Assembly (NCBI RefSeq): GCF_018613795.1
Contig: NZ_JAGGPN010000031.1
Span: forward strand, 1-64,000
Source: Arthrobacter sp. ISL-65
GTDB lineage: Bacteria > Actinomycetota > Actinomycetes > Actinomycetales > Micrococcaceae
Direction of reading: 5' to 3'
DNA: 64,000 nucleotides
A program made the position numbers and the translations under genes. Below, piece after piece: positions 56,369-64,000 of the stretch. The stretch's first letter is position 1. Each line of letters starts with the position of its first letter. The notes under the pieces were generated by a model. It saw nothing but the letters and a program-made list of their open reading frames with translations. It was not told where the DNA came from and did not search any database.

Positions 56369-58018
56369 TTACGGCGCCGCCGCGGGCTCCGCGGTCGGCA
56401 CAGCTTCCGCTGCTGCCTTCGCTTCTGCCACGGCAGCATCCTCGATTGGCGCAGCACTTGGCAATGTGGCGGTTGCCGGTGCCGAAGGGGGAGCTGGCAC
56501 CGGTGCAGGCGCTACCGGTGCAGGCGCTACCGGTGCGGGCACTACCGGAGCGGGCACTACCGGAGCGGGCACTACCGGAGCGGGCACTACCGGTGCGGGC
56601 ACTACCGGTGCGGGCACTACCGGTCCAGGCACTACCGGTGCGGGCACTACCGGTGCGGAGGGCACGGCCGGTTCGGCGGGTGCCGGTGGCGCGGGCTCGG
56701 TCGGAACTGCCGGCTCGGTGGGCGGCGGGTCAGCCGGCGGCGCCGGCTCAGTGGGTGGCGGCGCGGGCTCGGTCGGTGCCGGTGGCTCGGGCACTGCCGG
56801 AACTACCGGCTCGGTGGGCGGGTCAGCCGGCGGCACAGGTGTCGCAGTGGGCGGCGCGGGAGCGGGAGCGGGCGCGGGAGCGGGCGCGGGAGCCGGTTTC
56901 GGCTTCGGGGTCGGAGTAGGAGTCGGGGCCGGCTTCGGCTTGGCTGTCGCGGGAGGCGTCAGCTTCGGCGGCGTCGGTTGGGGACTTGTAGTAACGGTCG
57001 ATGTTTCCGCTGGGCTGAAGGAAGAGGAACCGGAGAACGATGAGCTGGCAACCAAGGTGGGCCGCACAGCAGTTGCCCGGCCAGCGCGAGGGTAGGCCAT
57101 TGCAGCTGCAGTCACGGGTGTCAGGCCGTCGTCGGTGTTGCCCGGCCCGCTGTTGCCCGGGATGTTAGGGATAGCCCACCCATACGTGCTGGCAGCGCCG
57201 CCTGCGAAGCTGGTAAACACAGCGGGTGTCAGTTGGTCGGTCTGCCGGATGGGCAGCAGGGTCCACTTGAGGGGATCCTCGTGCTGTCCGTTCTTGATGA
57301 CCTCGAAGTGCAGGTGGCAGCCGGTGGAGGATCCGGTGGTGCCCACCTCCGCGATGATCTCGCCTACCCGAACCTGGTCGCCCTTTTCGACGGCGATGCC
57401 CTGCAGGTGGTTGTACGTGGTGATCAGGCCATTGCCGTGGTCGATCTCCACCCTGTTGCCCCCGCCCCAGGGGTGCCATCCGGCGGCCCGGACCACGCCG
57501 CCGTCGGCTGCGTAAACGCGGGTGCCGCAGGCGGCTGCGTAGTCCTGGCCCCAGTGGAATTCACCCGACTCGCCGGTGATCGGGCTGTGCCGCAGGCCGA
57601 ACGGGGAACTTGGCCTGAGGACTTCCAAGGGCGCCATGAGGAAGCCGGCTCCGGGCCGCTTAAGCGCGGTGGAGGCCACACCCGGAGATTTGGCGGCGCC
57701 CGTCTTGGTTGCCTTGACTTTGGAGTTGGACACGGTGTGTCCGGTGGGAGCCTTAGCCGGCGCGGCAATGGTGGACCCGCTGATCGGGTACGCGGGCAGG
57801 GTGGTGTCGGGATCGAGGAGCCCGGGACCCACGACGCCCGAGGGAGGTGCAATTGGGACGGCAGCACCCACGGGCTGCTGGATGGACGTGGCCGGTCCCT
57901 GGAATCCGAAGGCGAAGACGGAGAAGCCGACAACCACCGCCGCGGATAGGCTCCGCAAGGCGATCCGGCCCGGGCCGATCACCCTCGGTGAGTGCTTGTG
58001 TCCCCCGTGATTTGCCAC
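56369..58018 (-). CDS. M23 (LytM-type) peptidase with long Pro/Val/Ala-rich tail
   Basis: 549 aa, GTG start after AGGAG. Hydrophobic export segment at about 19-40. The M23 domain occupies about 125-260: FHWGQDYAA (His155, Asp159) and GCHLHFEV (His235, His237) supply the zinc ligands and catalytic His. Residues about 340-530 are low-complexity: TPTPTPKPKPAPAPAP, PPTEPAPP blocks, then about ten PAPVV/PGPVV pentads. Cleaves peptidoglycan cross-links at the cell surface. The tail probably spans or binds the wall. Confidence 0.9.
   Translation of the reverse strand: MANHGGHKHSPRVIGPGRIALRSLSAAVVVGFSVFAFGFQGPATSIQQPVGAAVPIAPPSGVVGPGLLDPDTTLPAYPISGSTIAAPAKAPTGHTVSNSKVKATKTGAAKSPGVASTALKRPGAGFLMAPLEVLRPSSPFGLRHSPITGESGEFHWGQDYAAACGTRVYAADGGVVRAAGWHPWGGGNRVEIDHGNGLITTYNHLQGIAVEKGDQVRVGEIIAEVGTTGSSTGCHLHFEVIKNGQHEDPLKWTLLPIRQTDQLTPAVFTSFAGGAASTYGWAIPNIPGNSGPGNTDDGLTPVTAAAMAYPRAGRATAVRPTLVASSSFSGSSSFSPAETSTVTTSPQPTPPKLTPPATAKPKPAPTPTPTPKPKPAPAPAPAPAPAPAPPTATPVPPADPPTEPVVPAVPEPPAPTEPAPPPTEPAPPADPPPTEPAVPTEPAPPAPAEPAVPSAPVVPAPVVPGPVVPAPVVPAPVVPAPVVPAPVVPAPVVPAPVAPAPVAPAPVPAPPSAPATATLPSAAPIEDAAVAEAKAAAEAVPTAEPAAAP
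56510..56660 (-). repeat. 15-bp tandem repeat encoding the PAPVV pentads
   Basis: About ten copies of GCGGGCACTACCGGT (plus-strand sense) with few substitutions, in phase with the M23 reading frame. Near-identity between units implies recent expansion and likely length variation between strains. Confidence 0.85.
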
Positions 58019-58343
58019 AGAATTCTCCTGAATAAGTACCCGTCAAACTCCTATCTCGACGAGCGTGTCCTCCATTGTGGCCACAGGCTCAAGAGCGGCG
58101 AAACCCCTAAAACTGGGGGTCAGCCCGTAAGAATCCATAGGCTTTTAACGAGTGCTGCCTTGGTACTGGCTGCACGGTTGACCGCGTTCCATGTCGGGGC
58201 GCAGGAGGGTTAGGGCTTTTCCGCCGGCCAGGCGGAAAAACTTCTGATAATCAAGGTGTGCGGTGGTGTGTCCGGCCTTGATGCCGTAGATATAGATTGG
58301 TTCCTCCGCTTACCCGGCCCGCCTCGGCGCGCGAGAATGAAAT
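58019..58343. other. 325-bp divergent region between M23 peptidase and MpaB-like genes
   Basis: Contains the promoters of both genes. TTTTCCGCC (58217-58225), loop GGCCA, GGCGGAAAA (58231-58239) is a strong hairpin. The plus-strand frame just before it reads RIHRLLTSAALVLAARLTAF and then VGAQEG and a stop, which resembles a decayed signal peptide without a usable start codon. No gene is called. Confidence 0.45.
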
Positions 58344-59252
58344 ATGCGGACTTTCCTGAGGAAATGGCAAGCGGAACTGAAGCGTACGCTAACCGGCAGC
58401 CCGGATGCGCTGCCGGACTGGTCGCGGAAGTTTGCCCAGGGCGACGACCCCGGGTATTTCCTTCCCGGCTCTGCGGTCTGGGCCGTCCATGGCGGCGTGC
58501 CAACCATCGTCGGCGGCATCCGGTCCCTGTTGATGCAGACACTTCACCCCGCAGTCCTCGCCGGAGTCCACGACCATTCAAATTTCCGTGAGGACACCCT
58601 GGGCCGGCTGGCCCGAACCACTGCCTGGATCCACGCCGTCACGTACGGATCCACGGCTGAAGCCCGGGCCGCAATCGAGAGGGTGGTCCGGCTGCACGGC
58701 TCCGTCAGCGGCAAGTATGTCGATGGCGACGGCACCCTCCAGAAGTACTCCGCCAACGATCCTGAGCTGCTCCGCTGGGTGCACATCACGTTCACGGACT
58801 CGTTTCTCCGGACTCATGAACTGTGGGACGGCCCCATTCCGGGAGGCCCGGATGCCTACGTGCGTGAGTGGGCGCAGGCGGGCAAGCTCATGGGAGTGGA
58901 ATCCCCGCCGGAGAGCAAGGCCGCCCTCGTCCGGGAGCTCGCAGAATGGTCTGCCGCAGGCACGCTCCGCTGCGACGAACGGGTCGCCGAAACAGTCGCG
59001 TTCATCAGGAATCCGCCCCTACACCCCCTGCTGAAACCGGGTTACCGAGTGCTGTTCGAGGCCGCCGTCCTGAGTTTGGAGCCTGATTACCGCCGGCTGC
59101 TTGGCATGCGTACTGCCCGGCTGGGCCCGCTGCCGCTGCCGGTGAGCCTGGCCGCCCGAGCAACCCTCGCCGTAGTGCGCCTCGCACTGGGGCCGGCCAG
59201 CCCCAGCCAGCTAGCCGCCCGCGAGCGGCTCCAGAGGCTGGGCGTGACGTAA
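58344..59252 (+). CDS. MpaB/rubber oxygenase-like protein (DUF2236)
   Basis: 302 aa. Family pattern: GYFLPGSAVWAVHGGVPTIVGGIRSLLMQTLHPAVLAGVHDHSNF near the N-terminus, the RTTAWIHAVTYGSTAEARAAIERVVRLH helix with a conserved haem-region His, and WVHITFTDSFLRTHELW. DUF2236 members include latex-clearing protein and fungal MpaB. Actual substrates of bacterial members are mostly unknown. No signal peptide. ATG start at 58344. Followed by a strong terminator. Confidence 0.85.
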   Translation: MRTFLRKWQAELKRTLTGSPDALPDWSRKFAQGDDPGYFLPGSAVWAVHGGVPTIVGGIRSLLMQTLHPAVLAGVHDHSNFREDTLGRLARTTAWIHAVTYGSTAEARAAIERVVRLHGSVSGKYVDGDGTLQKYSANDPELLRWVHITFTDSFLRTHELWDGPIPGGPDAYVREWAQAGKLMGVESPPESKAALVRELAEWSAAGTLRCDERVAETVAFIRNPPLHPLLKPGYRVLFEAAVLSLEPDYRRLLGMRTARLGPLPLPVSLAARATLAVVRLALGPASPSQLAARERLQRLGVT

Positions 59253-59284
59253 CTCCATCCCGCAACCGGGGCAGGAAAGCAGAA

Positions 59285-59317
59285 AAACCCGGTCCTGACG
59301 ATGTCAGAACCGGGTTT
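59285..59317. terminator. Bidirectional terminator for the MpaB-like gene and tRNA-Ser
   Basis: AAACCCGGT (59285-59293) and CTGAC (59295-59299), GAT loop, GTCAG (59303-59307) and ACCGGGTTT (59309-59317). Long, near-perfect stem with A and T ends between convergent transcripts. Confidence 0.85.
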
Positions 59318-59322
59318 CCCAA

Positions 59323-59410
59323 TGGCGGAGAATGGGGGATTTGAACCCCCGAGGGCGTTAACCCAACACGCGTTCCAGGCGTGCGCCATAGGCCGCTAGG
59401 CGAATTCTCC
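59323..59410 (-). tRNA. tRNA-Ser (anticodon GGA)
   Basis: Read on the minus strand: acceptor GGAGAAT/ATTCTCC, D-stem GCC/GGC, anticodon stem CACGC/GCGTG with loop CTGGAAC giving anticodon GGA, a long class II variable arm, T-arm GGGGGTTCAAATCCCCC, and an encoded CCA (59323-59325). The long variable arm and anticodon agree on serine. Confidence 0.97.
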
Positions 59411-59567
59411 AGCTGCTCTTGAACCAAAAGCAGATACTAGAATACCTGAAGTTTCCGGCATCTCCCAATCGGCCGGATCCGCCCCCGCCACAGGCCTCCT
59501 CCGGGGCTGTTGTGGCGCGGCCAGCCAAGGCGCAGGGACGCCCCGAAACGAATGGCAGGATGGTGCC

Positions 59568-59891
59568 ATGTCCCAGCTGCATGCGCTCGTGGTGTACGTC
59601 CCCGATTCCCACGCCGAGGCGGTACGCATCGCCATCGGAGATGCCGGCGCCGGCAGGCTGGGCGACTACTCGCACTGCTCCTTCACGTCGCCGGGAACGG
59701 GACGTTTTACCCCCTTACCCGGGGCCCGGCCCTACATCGGCACGGCCGGTGAGCCGGAAGAGGTTTCCGAGGTCCGGGTCGAGTGCATCGTGGAAGAGGA
59801 CGTGCTCGACGCCGTCGTACAGGGATTGCGGCGGGCCCACCCCTATGAGGAGCCGGCGTTCATGAGCTGGCCCGTGAACGGGCACCGCTAA
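59568..59891 (+). CDS. YqfO/Nif3-insert-like small protein
   Basis: 107 aa, a stand-alone version of the PII/CutA-like domain inserted in YqfO/NIF3 proteins. Pattern: ALVVYVPDSHAEAVRIAIGDAGAGRLGDYSHCSFTSPGTGRF and the C-terminal HPYEEPAF motif. Probably a trimeric small-molecule or metal-binding protein. Function unknown. Lies upstream of the SRP RNA gene without sharing a transcript clearly. Confidence 0.82.
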   Translation: MSQLHALVVYVPDSHAEAVRIAIGDAGAGRLGDYSHCSFTSPGTGRFTPLPGARPYIGTAGEPEEVSEVRVECIVEEDVLDAVVQGLRRAHPYEEPAFMSWPVNGHR

Positions 59892-59953
59892 GACGACGGC
59901 GGTGCCCGCCGCTGCCCCATCGGAGCCGATTCGGGCCACGCCCAAAGTTCGGG

Positions 59954-59959
59954 TAAAGT
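59954..59959 (+). promoter_or_regulatory. Candidate -10 of the SRP RNA promoter
   Basis: TAAAGT lies 7 bp before the predicted RNA 5' end. A weak -35-like TTCGGG is at about 59930-59935. The spacing fits a sigma-70 promoter. Confidence 0.4.
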
Positions 59960-59966
59960 ATCTGAC

Positions 59967-60054
59967 GGCCCCTCATGTGGCGTCATCCTGTTGAACTCCC
60001 CCAGGACCGGAAGGTAGCAAGGGTAGATGGGCTCTGGCGGGTGCATGAGGGGTC
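59967..60054 (+). ncRNA. ffs: Signal recognition particle RNA, small bacterial (4.5S) type
   Basis: GGCCCCTCATG at the 5' end pairs with CATGAGGGGTC at the 3' end. The conserved apical domain contains GTTGAACTCCCCCAGG, then ACCGGAAGGTAGCAAGG, which includes the GGAA tetraloop and the Ffh-binding internal loop. A TCTTATTT tract after 60054 may terminate it. Located just upstream of dnaX, as in related actinobacteria. Confidence 0.96.
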
Positions 60055-60092
60055 TCTTATTTAATGTCAGTCCCTATAGGTAGGTTTTCCCT

Positions 60093-63000
60093 GTGACTGT
60101 TACAACTGCCCTTTACCGCAGGTATCGCCCGGACTCGTTCGCGGACGTTATCGGGCAGGAGCATGTCACGGAGCCGCTGATGACGGCGCTGCGCAAGAAT
60201 CGCGTCAACCACGCCTACCTTTTCTCCGGCCCGCGTGGCTGCGGCAAGACCACGTCTGCGCGCATCCTGGCCCGCTGCCTCAACTGTGCCAAGGGCCCCA
60301 CAGACACCCCGTGCGGCGTCTGCCCCAGCTGCGTCGAACTTGCCCGCGGCGGAGCCGGCTCCCTCGATGTCATCGAGATCGACGCCGCCAGCCACGGCGG
60401 CGTGGACGACGCCCGCGACCTCCGGGAACGCGCCACCTATGCACCAGTGCGGGACCGCTACAAGATCTTCATCATCGACGAGGCGCACATGGTCACCTCG
60501 GCGGGCTTCAACGCCCTGCTGAAAATCGTCGAAGAGCCGCCGGAACACATCAAGTTCATCTTCGCCACCACCGAGCCGGACAAGGTCATCGGGACCATCC
60601 GCTCGCGCACGCACCACTACCCTTTCCGGCTGGTGCCGCCTGAGCCGCTGATGGCTTACCTTGAGCAGCTCTGCCACCAGGAAAACGTCCCGGTGGCCCC
60701 CGGAGTGCTGTCCCTCGTGATCCGCGCGGGTGCGGGATCCGTGCGGGATTCGCTGTCCGTGCTGGACCAGCTCATGGCAGGCGCCGGACCCAACGGCCTC
60801 GACTACGAACTCGCTGTGGCACTTCTCGGTTACACGCACGCCTCGCTTCTGGACGACGTCGTCGAAGCAATCGCCGCTTCCGATGCCGCCACGGTCTTCC
60901 GTGCCGTGGACCGCGTCATTCAGACGGGGCATGATCCCCGCCGTTTCGTGGAGGACCTCCTGGAGCGTTTCCGGGACCTCATCATCGTGCAGGCCATGCC
61001 GGAAAGCGCCCAGGCCATCCTCCGCGGCATGCCGGCCGACCAGATCGCCCGGATGCAGAGCCAGGCACACAATCTCGGCGCGGCCGAGCTGTCTCGCGCG
61101 GCCGACGTCACCAACACCGCGCTGACGGAGATGACGGGTGCCACGTCGCCGCGGCTGCACCTGGAACTGCTGTGCGCCCGCATCCTGCTGCCCAGTTCCG
61201 AGCAGACCGAGCGCGGCATCGCTGCCAGGATCGACCGCGTGGAGCGGCGCCTTAACTACGGAGGGTCCGACGCCGGCGCTCCCGCCGCCGCCTCGGCTCC
61301 GGTTGCGCCGGCCGTGCCGGCGCCTGCGGCAGCCGCGCAGGCTCCTGCTGCGGCTTCTCCGGTTTCGCCTGCTCCGCTTGCACCCCCTGCGTCTGTTCCG
61401 TCTGCCGCTCCTGCCCAGAACGCTCCGGCCTCCCATGGTCCGGCAGCTTCGGCGTCAGTCCCTGCCGCTCCGGCGCAGGTGGCTCCGGCGTCCAGCGCGC
61501 CGCGAGTGGGCCCGCCCAGCATCCAGGCCGCGCCCACGGCGCAGGACGCGCCCGAACGGGAAGCCCTGGCCGCGCCACGCATCACCACTGGTGACTGGCC
61601 CACGGATGACGCCGCCGCAGGCGAACGTCGCCCGGCCCCGGGCTCGCACGACGGGCAGGGCCGGGAGCCTGTCGCCCAGCGTCCCGCGGCCTCACAGGCC
61701 CCGGAGTCCGCCCCACGGCCGGAGCAGGCCCAGCGCCACGAGGCCCGGCGCCAACAGGCTCAGGGCCCCGAGTCGCTTGCCGCGCAGGCGGCCCCGTCGG
61801 CTCCCGCTCCGCAGCCCCCCGCCGAACCCTCTTCCAGCACAGCCCCCGCCGGTGCAGCCCCCGCCGGGTCGCATGCCGACGTCGAGGTACTCCGCCGCGC
61901 CTGGCCCGAGGTCCTGCAGACCCTGACAAGGATCAAGCGAAGCACCTGGGCTCTCGTTGAGCCCAATGCCCAGGTTGGCCAGTTCGACGGCCAGGTCCTG
62001 ACGCTCGTCTTCACCACCTCCGGGCTGGCGGGCGCCTTCGGCAGGGCAGACCACTCCGAGAATCTGCGCCAAGCCATCCACAAGACGATCGGCATAGACT
62101 GCCAGATCACCGCGGTGGCAGGCGCCGGCAGTTCAGCGAGCTCTGAACCAAACCCAAAAGCGCCTACTAGCCGGGACGTTCCGGCTACCACCACCGACGC
62201 GGATTGGGGCCTGGCCCCTGCCCTGGGTGGCTCCGGAGAGCCGGAGCCCGCCCCTGCCAGCCCTGCGGCAACAGGTCCGGCTCCGGCGTCGCCGGGTCCG
62301 TCCACCGCGCCCGCGGCCCGGCATGCCTCTCCTTCTTCGCCGGAGGCTTCTGCGGTCTCCACACCGCAGTGGTCAGGACCCACCATCACGGCGTCCCGGT
62401 CGGACACTGGCGGCCCCGCCGGCGGCGGCAGCGATACTGGCGCCTCCAGCGCTCCTGCACCATCTGCGCCTACGGCACCCGCCGGCAGCGGCAACGCTGC
62501 TGGCGCATCCGGCAATGAACCGTCCGCACTCTCGCAGCAGCCCGCCCCGCAGCCTGTTGCCGCACAGGCGTCCGCTGCGCAGCCGGTGGCCACCCACCCG
62601 GCGGCTTCCAGGGCGTCTGTCGCCCCATCCACTGCAGGGCAGACGCAAGAACGCGGGCCGCTAGCGCAGCAGACCGGCGACTACTCCTATCCGGATGACG
62701 ACTGGGGCCCTCCACTCGACGAGGACGCGCCTCCGCTGGATGAAGAACCTCCCATGGACTGGGAGCCGTCGCGCCAGTGGCAGGGCAGCCCCGCGCCATC
62801 GTCGGCGCCGGAGGTAAAGGCACCGGAGGTAAACCAATCTGTCGAGCCTGCACCCTCGGCGGCGCAAGCCCGCGCCAAAGCTGCTGCTCCGGCACAGGCG
62901 GAGCGCCAACCTGCTCCAGAAACCTCCGCTGATCCGTGGTCGCGTGCTGTCGAGCAGACACCTGGCGTATGGGCTCTCCGTTCCGAAAGCAACGTGGGCA

Positions 63001-63746
63001 AATACCCGGCCGCGGCTGACAACGACCACGACGACGACCACGAGGAGTCGACCGGCTCCGCTGCACCTGTGTACCCACCCGCCGCCGCCCAGCCGCCGCA
63101 TACCGGCAGTAGCGCCGCGGGACGGCAACAGTCCAGTACCCCGGGTGTGAGCGCCCCAGCTGAAATCGCCGCTGCTGAGAGCGCGCCGGAAACAGCCGAG
63201 CGCGCTGTCCCGGAGTTGGAGCCTGCCTACGCCATGGCATCCGCCCCGGCGGCTGCCAGCCACGAGTACGGAGCACCCACCCCAAACCAGGGTGTCCGCG
63301 CGCCCGCCGTGACCGCTGCCACCCACGCCGCCCCGGTCCGGGTTCCCGTGTTCGCATCCGGCCCAGCAGTTCAGGCAGGACCCGCGGTGCAGGCGGGGCC
63401 CACAGTGCAGGCCGGACCAGCGGTCAAGGCCGGCCCTGCAGTTGCCGCTGCCCGCACCACTGCGCCGGCGCAGGCGCAGGCGCCGGCGACCGAGACTGCC
63501 GCCAGGGGCAAGCTGAGCCTCTACCAGAGGCTCTCCAATAGCCCGGAGGCTGAGGCGGGCCGGGCCAAGGCGCCCGCGCGGAGCACCGAGGAACCGGCAC
63601 CGTACGTGCAGGACATCCCCAGCGCGGATGACGAAACCATCGAGGAGTCGGGCGTCTTTGGCCGTGCCGCCGTCGAGCGTATTCTGGGCGGAAAGCTCAT
63701 CGAAGAACGGTCGCTGGACGGCAGCCCCCTGATGCCCCGGTACTAG
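60093..63746 (+). CDS. dnaX: DNA polymerase III subunit gamma/tau
   Basis: 1217 aa, GTG start, far longer than the E. coli tau (643). AAA+ clamp-loader core at about 1-370: [18 protein letters not shown], Walker [10 protein letters not shown] (46-54), a zinc motif with Cys65, Cys74, Cys77, Cys80, Walker B IIDEAHM, and sensor ATTEPDKV. Residues about 385-590 are Pro/Ala-rich. A folded domain at about 594-680 ([21 protein letters not shown]) is the probable polymerase-binding module. About 470 more low-complexity residues follow, with a conserved end ([13 protein letters not shown] ... [14 protein letters not shown]). Loads the sliding clamp at the replisome. Confidence 0.95.
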   Translation: MTVTTALYRRYRPDSFADVIGQEHVTEPLMTALRKNRVNHAYLFSGPRGCGKTTSARILARCLNCAKGPTDTPCGVCPSCVELARGGAGSLDVIEIDAASHGGVDDARDLRERATYAPVRDRYKIFIIDEAHMVTSAGFNALLKIVEEPPEHIKFIFATTEPDKVIGTIRSRTHHYPFRLVPPEPLMAYLEQLCHQENVPVAPGVLSLVIRAGAGSVRDSLSVLDQLMAGAGPNGLDYELAVALLGYTHASLLDDVVEAIAASDAATVFRAVDRVIQTGHDPRRFVEDLLERFRDLIIVQAMPESAQAILRGMPADQIARMQSQAHNLGAAELSRAADVTNTALTEMTGATSPRLHLELLCARILLPSSEQTERGIAARIDRVERRLNYGGSDAGAPAAASAPVAPAVPAPAAAAQAPAAASPVSPAPLAPPASVPSAAPAQNAPASHGPAASASVPAAPAQVAPASSAPRVGPPSIQAAPTAQDAPEREALAAPRITTGDWPTDDAAAGERRPAPGSHDGQGREPVAQRPAASQAPESAPRPEQAQRHEARRQQAQGPESLAAQAAPSAPAPQPPAEPSSSTAPAGAAPAGSHADVEVLRRAWPEVLQTLTRIKRSTWALVEPNAQVGQFDGQVLTLVFTTSGLAGAFGRADHSENLRQAIHKTIGIDCQITAVAGAGSSASSEPNPKAPTSRDVPATTTDADWGLAPALGGSGEPEPAPASPAATGPAPASPGPSTAPAARHASPSSPEASAVSTPQWSGPTITASRSDTGGPAGGGSDTGASSAPAPSAPTAPAGSGNAAGASGNEPSALSQQPAPQPVAAQASAAQPVATHPAASRASVAPSTAGQTQERGPLAQQTGDYSYPDDDWGPPLDEDAPPLDEEPPMDWEPSRQWQGSPAPSSAPEVKAPEVNQSVEPAPSAAQARAKAAAPAQAERQPAPETSADPWSRAVEQTPGVWALRSESNVGKYPAAADNDHDDDHEESTGSAAPVYPPAAAQPPHTGSSAAGRQQSSTPGVSAPAEIAAAESAPETAERAVPELEPAYAMASAPAAASHEYGAPTPNQGVRAPAVTAATHAAPVRVPVFASGPAVQAGPAVQAGPTVQAGPAVKAGPAVAAARTTAPAQAQAPATETAARGKLSLYQRLSNSPEAEAGRAKAPARSTEEPAPYVQDIPSADDETIEESGVFGRAAVERILGGKLIEERSLDGSPLMPRY
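63360..63450 (+). repeat. Tandem V-Q-A-G-P repeats within dnaX tail
   Basis: Five units of the type [18 protein letters not shown] encoded by about 18-bp repeats near 63360-63440, in the disordered C-terminal region. Confidence 0.6.
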
Positions 63747-63877
63747 GCCGCGGCACCCGGTCTGAAGGAGCTCCCGCCCGAGGCGAGGACCCCAAGGGCC
63801 GGGCAGACCGCCCCGCGACGTACCAGTGCCCCGTCTGGCGGCACCGGCCATCTTCCAACCAAGCAATCGAGGAAAAA

Positions 63878-64000
63878 GTGTACGAGGGTGCAGTTCAGGA
63901 GCTTATCGACGAGCTCGGACGTCTTCCCGGTGTGGGACCGAAGTCGGCGCAGCGCCTGGCGTTCCACATCCTGGAGGCAGACCCCCAGGACATGAAGCGG
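63878..64000 (+). CDS. recR: Recombination mediator RecR, 5' part (runs off window)
   Basis: The first 41 codons from a GTG with GAGGA upstream. [20 protein letters not shown] then [15 protein letters not shown] is the RecR helix-hairpin-helix start. RecR forms clamp-like rings with RecO in recombinational repair. The dnaX-recR order is conserved in bacteria. The 3' end lies beyond 64000. Confidence 0.95.
   Translation, partial: MYEGAVQELIDELGRLPGVGPKSAQRLAFHILEADPQDMKR

Noticed and set aside
56466..57095. Plus-strand frame with collagen-like GAGTTGAGTTG repeats
   Set aside because: It is the antisense shadow of the 15-bp repeat in the M23 peptidase gene, and has no ribosome site or export signal.

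Overview
The window looks like a chromosomal segment of a high-GC actinobacterium of the Arthrobacter/Pseudarthrobacter type (Micrococcales). The support is the GC-rich coding, frequent GTG and TTG starts, 4-bp stop/start overlaps, a ramB-aceA-aceB glyoxylate locus, a DtxR-type iron box, and the order tRNA-Ser - small SRP RNA - dnaX - recR at the right end. I see no transposase, phage gene or CRISPR array. The accessory flavour comes from a large sugar-catabolic locus and several families of short intergenic palindromes.

Layout. 0.07-3.5 kb: a two-gene acyl-CoA/short-chain dehydrogenase operon and a divergent GH76 glycosidase. 3.6-7.5 kb: a ferric-iron ABC importer (binding protein, fused permease, ATPase) behind an iron box. 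7.5-13.5 kb: GH32 fructosidase, YdeI-like, VOC, Nudix-like, an unknown protein and an SRPBCC protein. 13.6-16.7 kb: tgt, an AbiEi/endonuclease-like protein and a YhhQ queuosine-precursor transporter. 17-21.8 kb: an MHS-family carboxylate transporter facing a response regulator - histidine kinase - TAXI lipoprotein operon. 21.9-26.8 kb: a frameshifted pyridoxal kinase, a serpin, pyruvate:quinone oxidoreductase and a small unknown. 26.9-31.8 kb: ramB, aceA, aceB. 32-33.2 kb: a CynX-like MFS transporter.

33.4-48.2 kb is the most distinctive region. A minus-strand ThuA - Gfo/Idh/MocA - ROK operon faces a plus-strand operon of Gfo/Idh/MocA, a Gfo-like protein apparently lacking the cofactor motifs, a sugar ABC importer without its own ATPase, two TIM-barrel isomerase/epimerase proteins, three more Gfo/Idh/MocA oxidoreductases and a cytoplasmic beta-propeller protein. 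With five intact oxidoreductases, two isomerases and no kinase or aldolase, this suggests a keto-sugar or cyclitol oxidation pathway acting on an imported glycoside or polyol. A ROK-type operator appears to overlap the -35 of the plus-strand operon. The operon ends at a 17-codon fragment that runs into a palindromic repeat.

48.2-64 kb: GT4 glycosyltransferase, DsbA/FrnE-like thioredoxin, TetR regulator, a LytR_C membrane protein with a small ParB-like partner, HAD hydrolase, Stealth phosphotransferase, metallophosphoesterase, an M23 peptidase with a long Pro/Val repeat tail, an MpaB-type oxygenase, tRNA-Ser(GGA), a YqfO-like protein, SRP RNA, an unusually long dnaX, and the start of recR.
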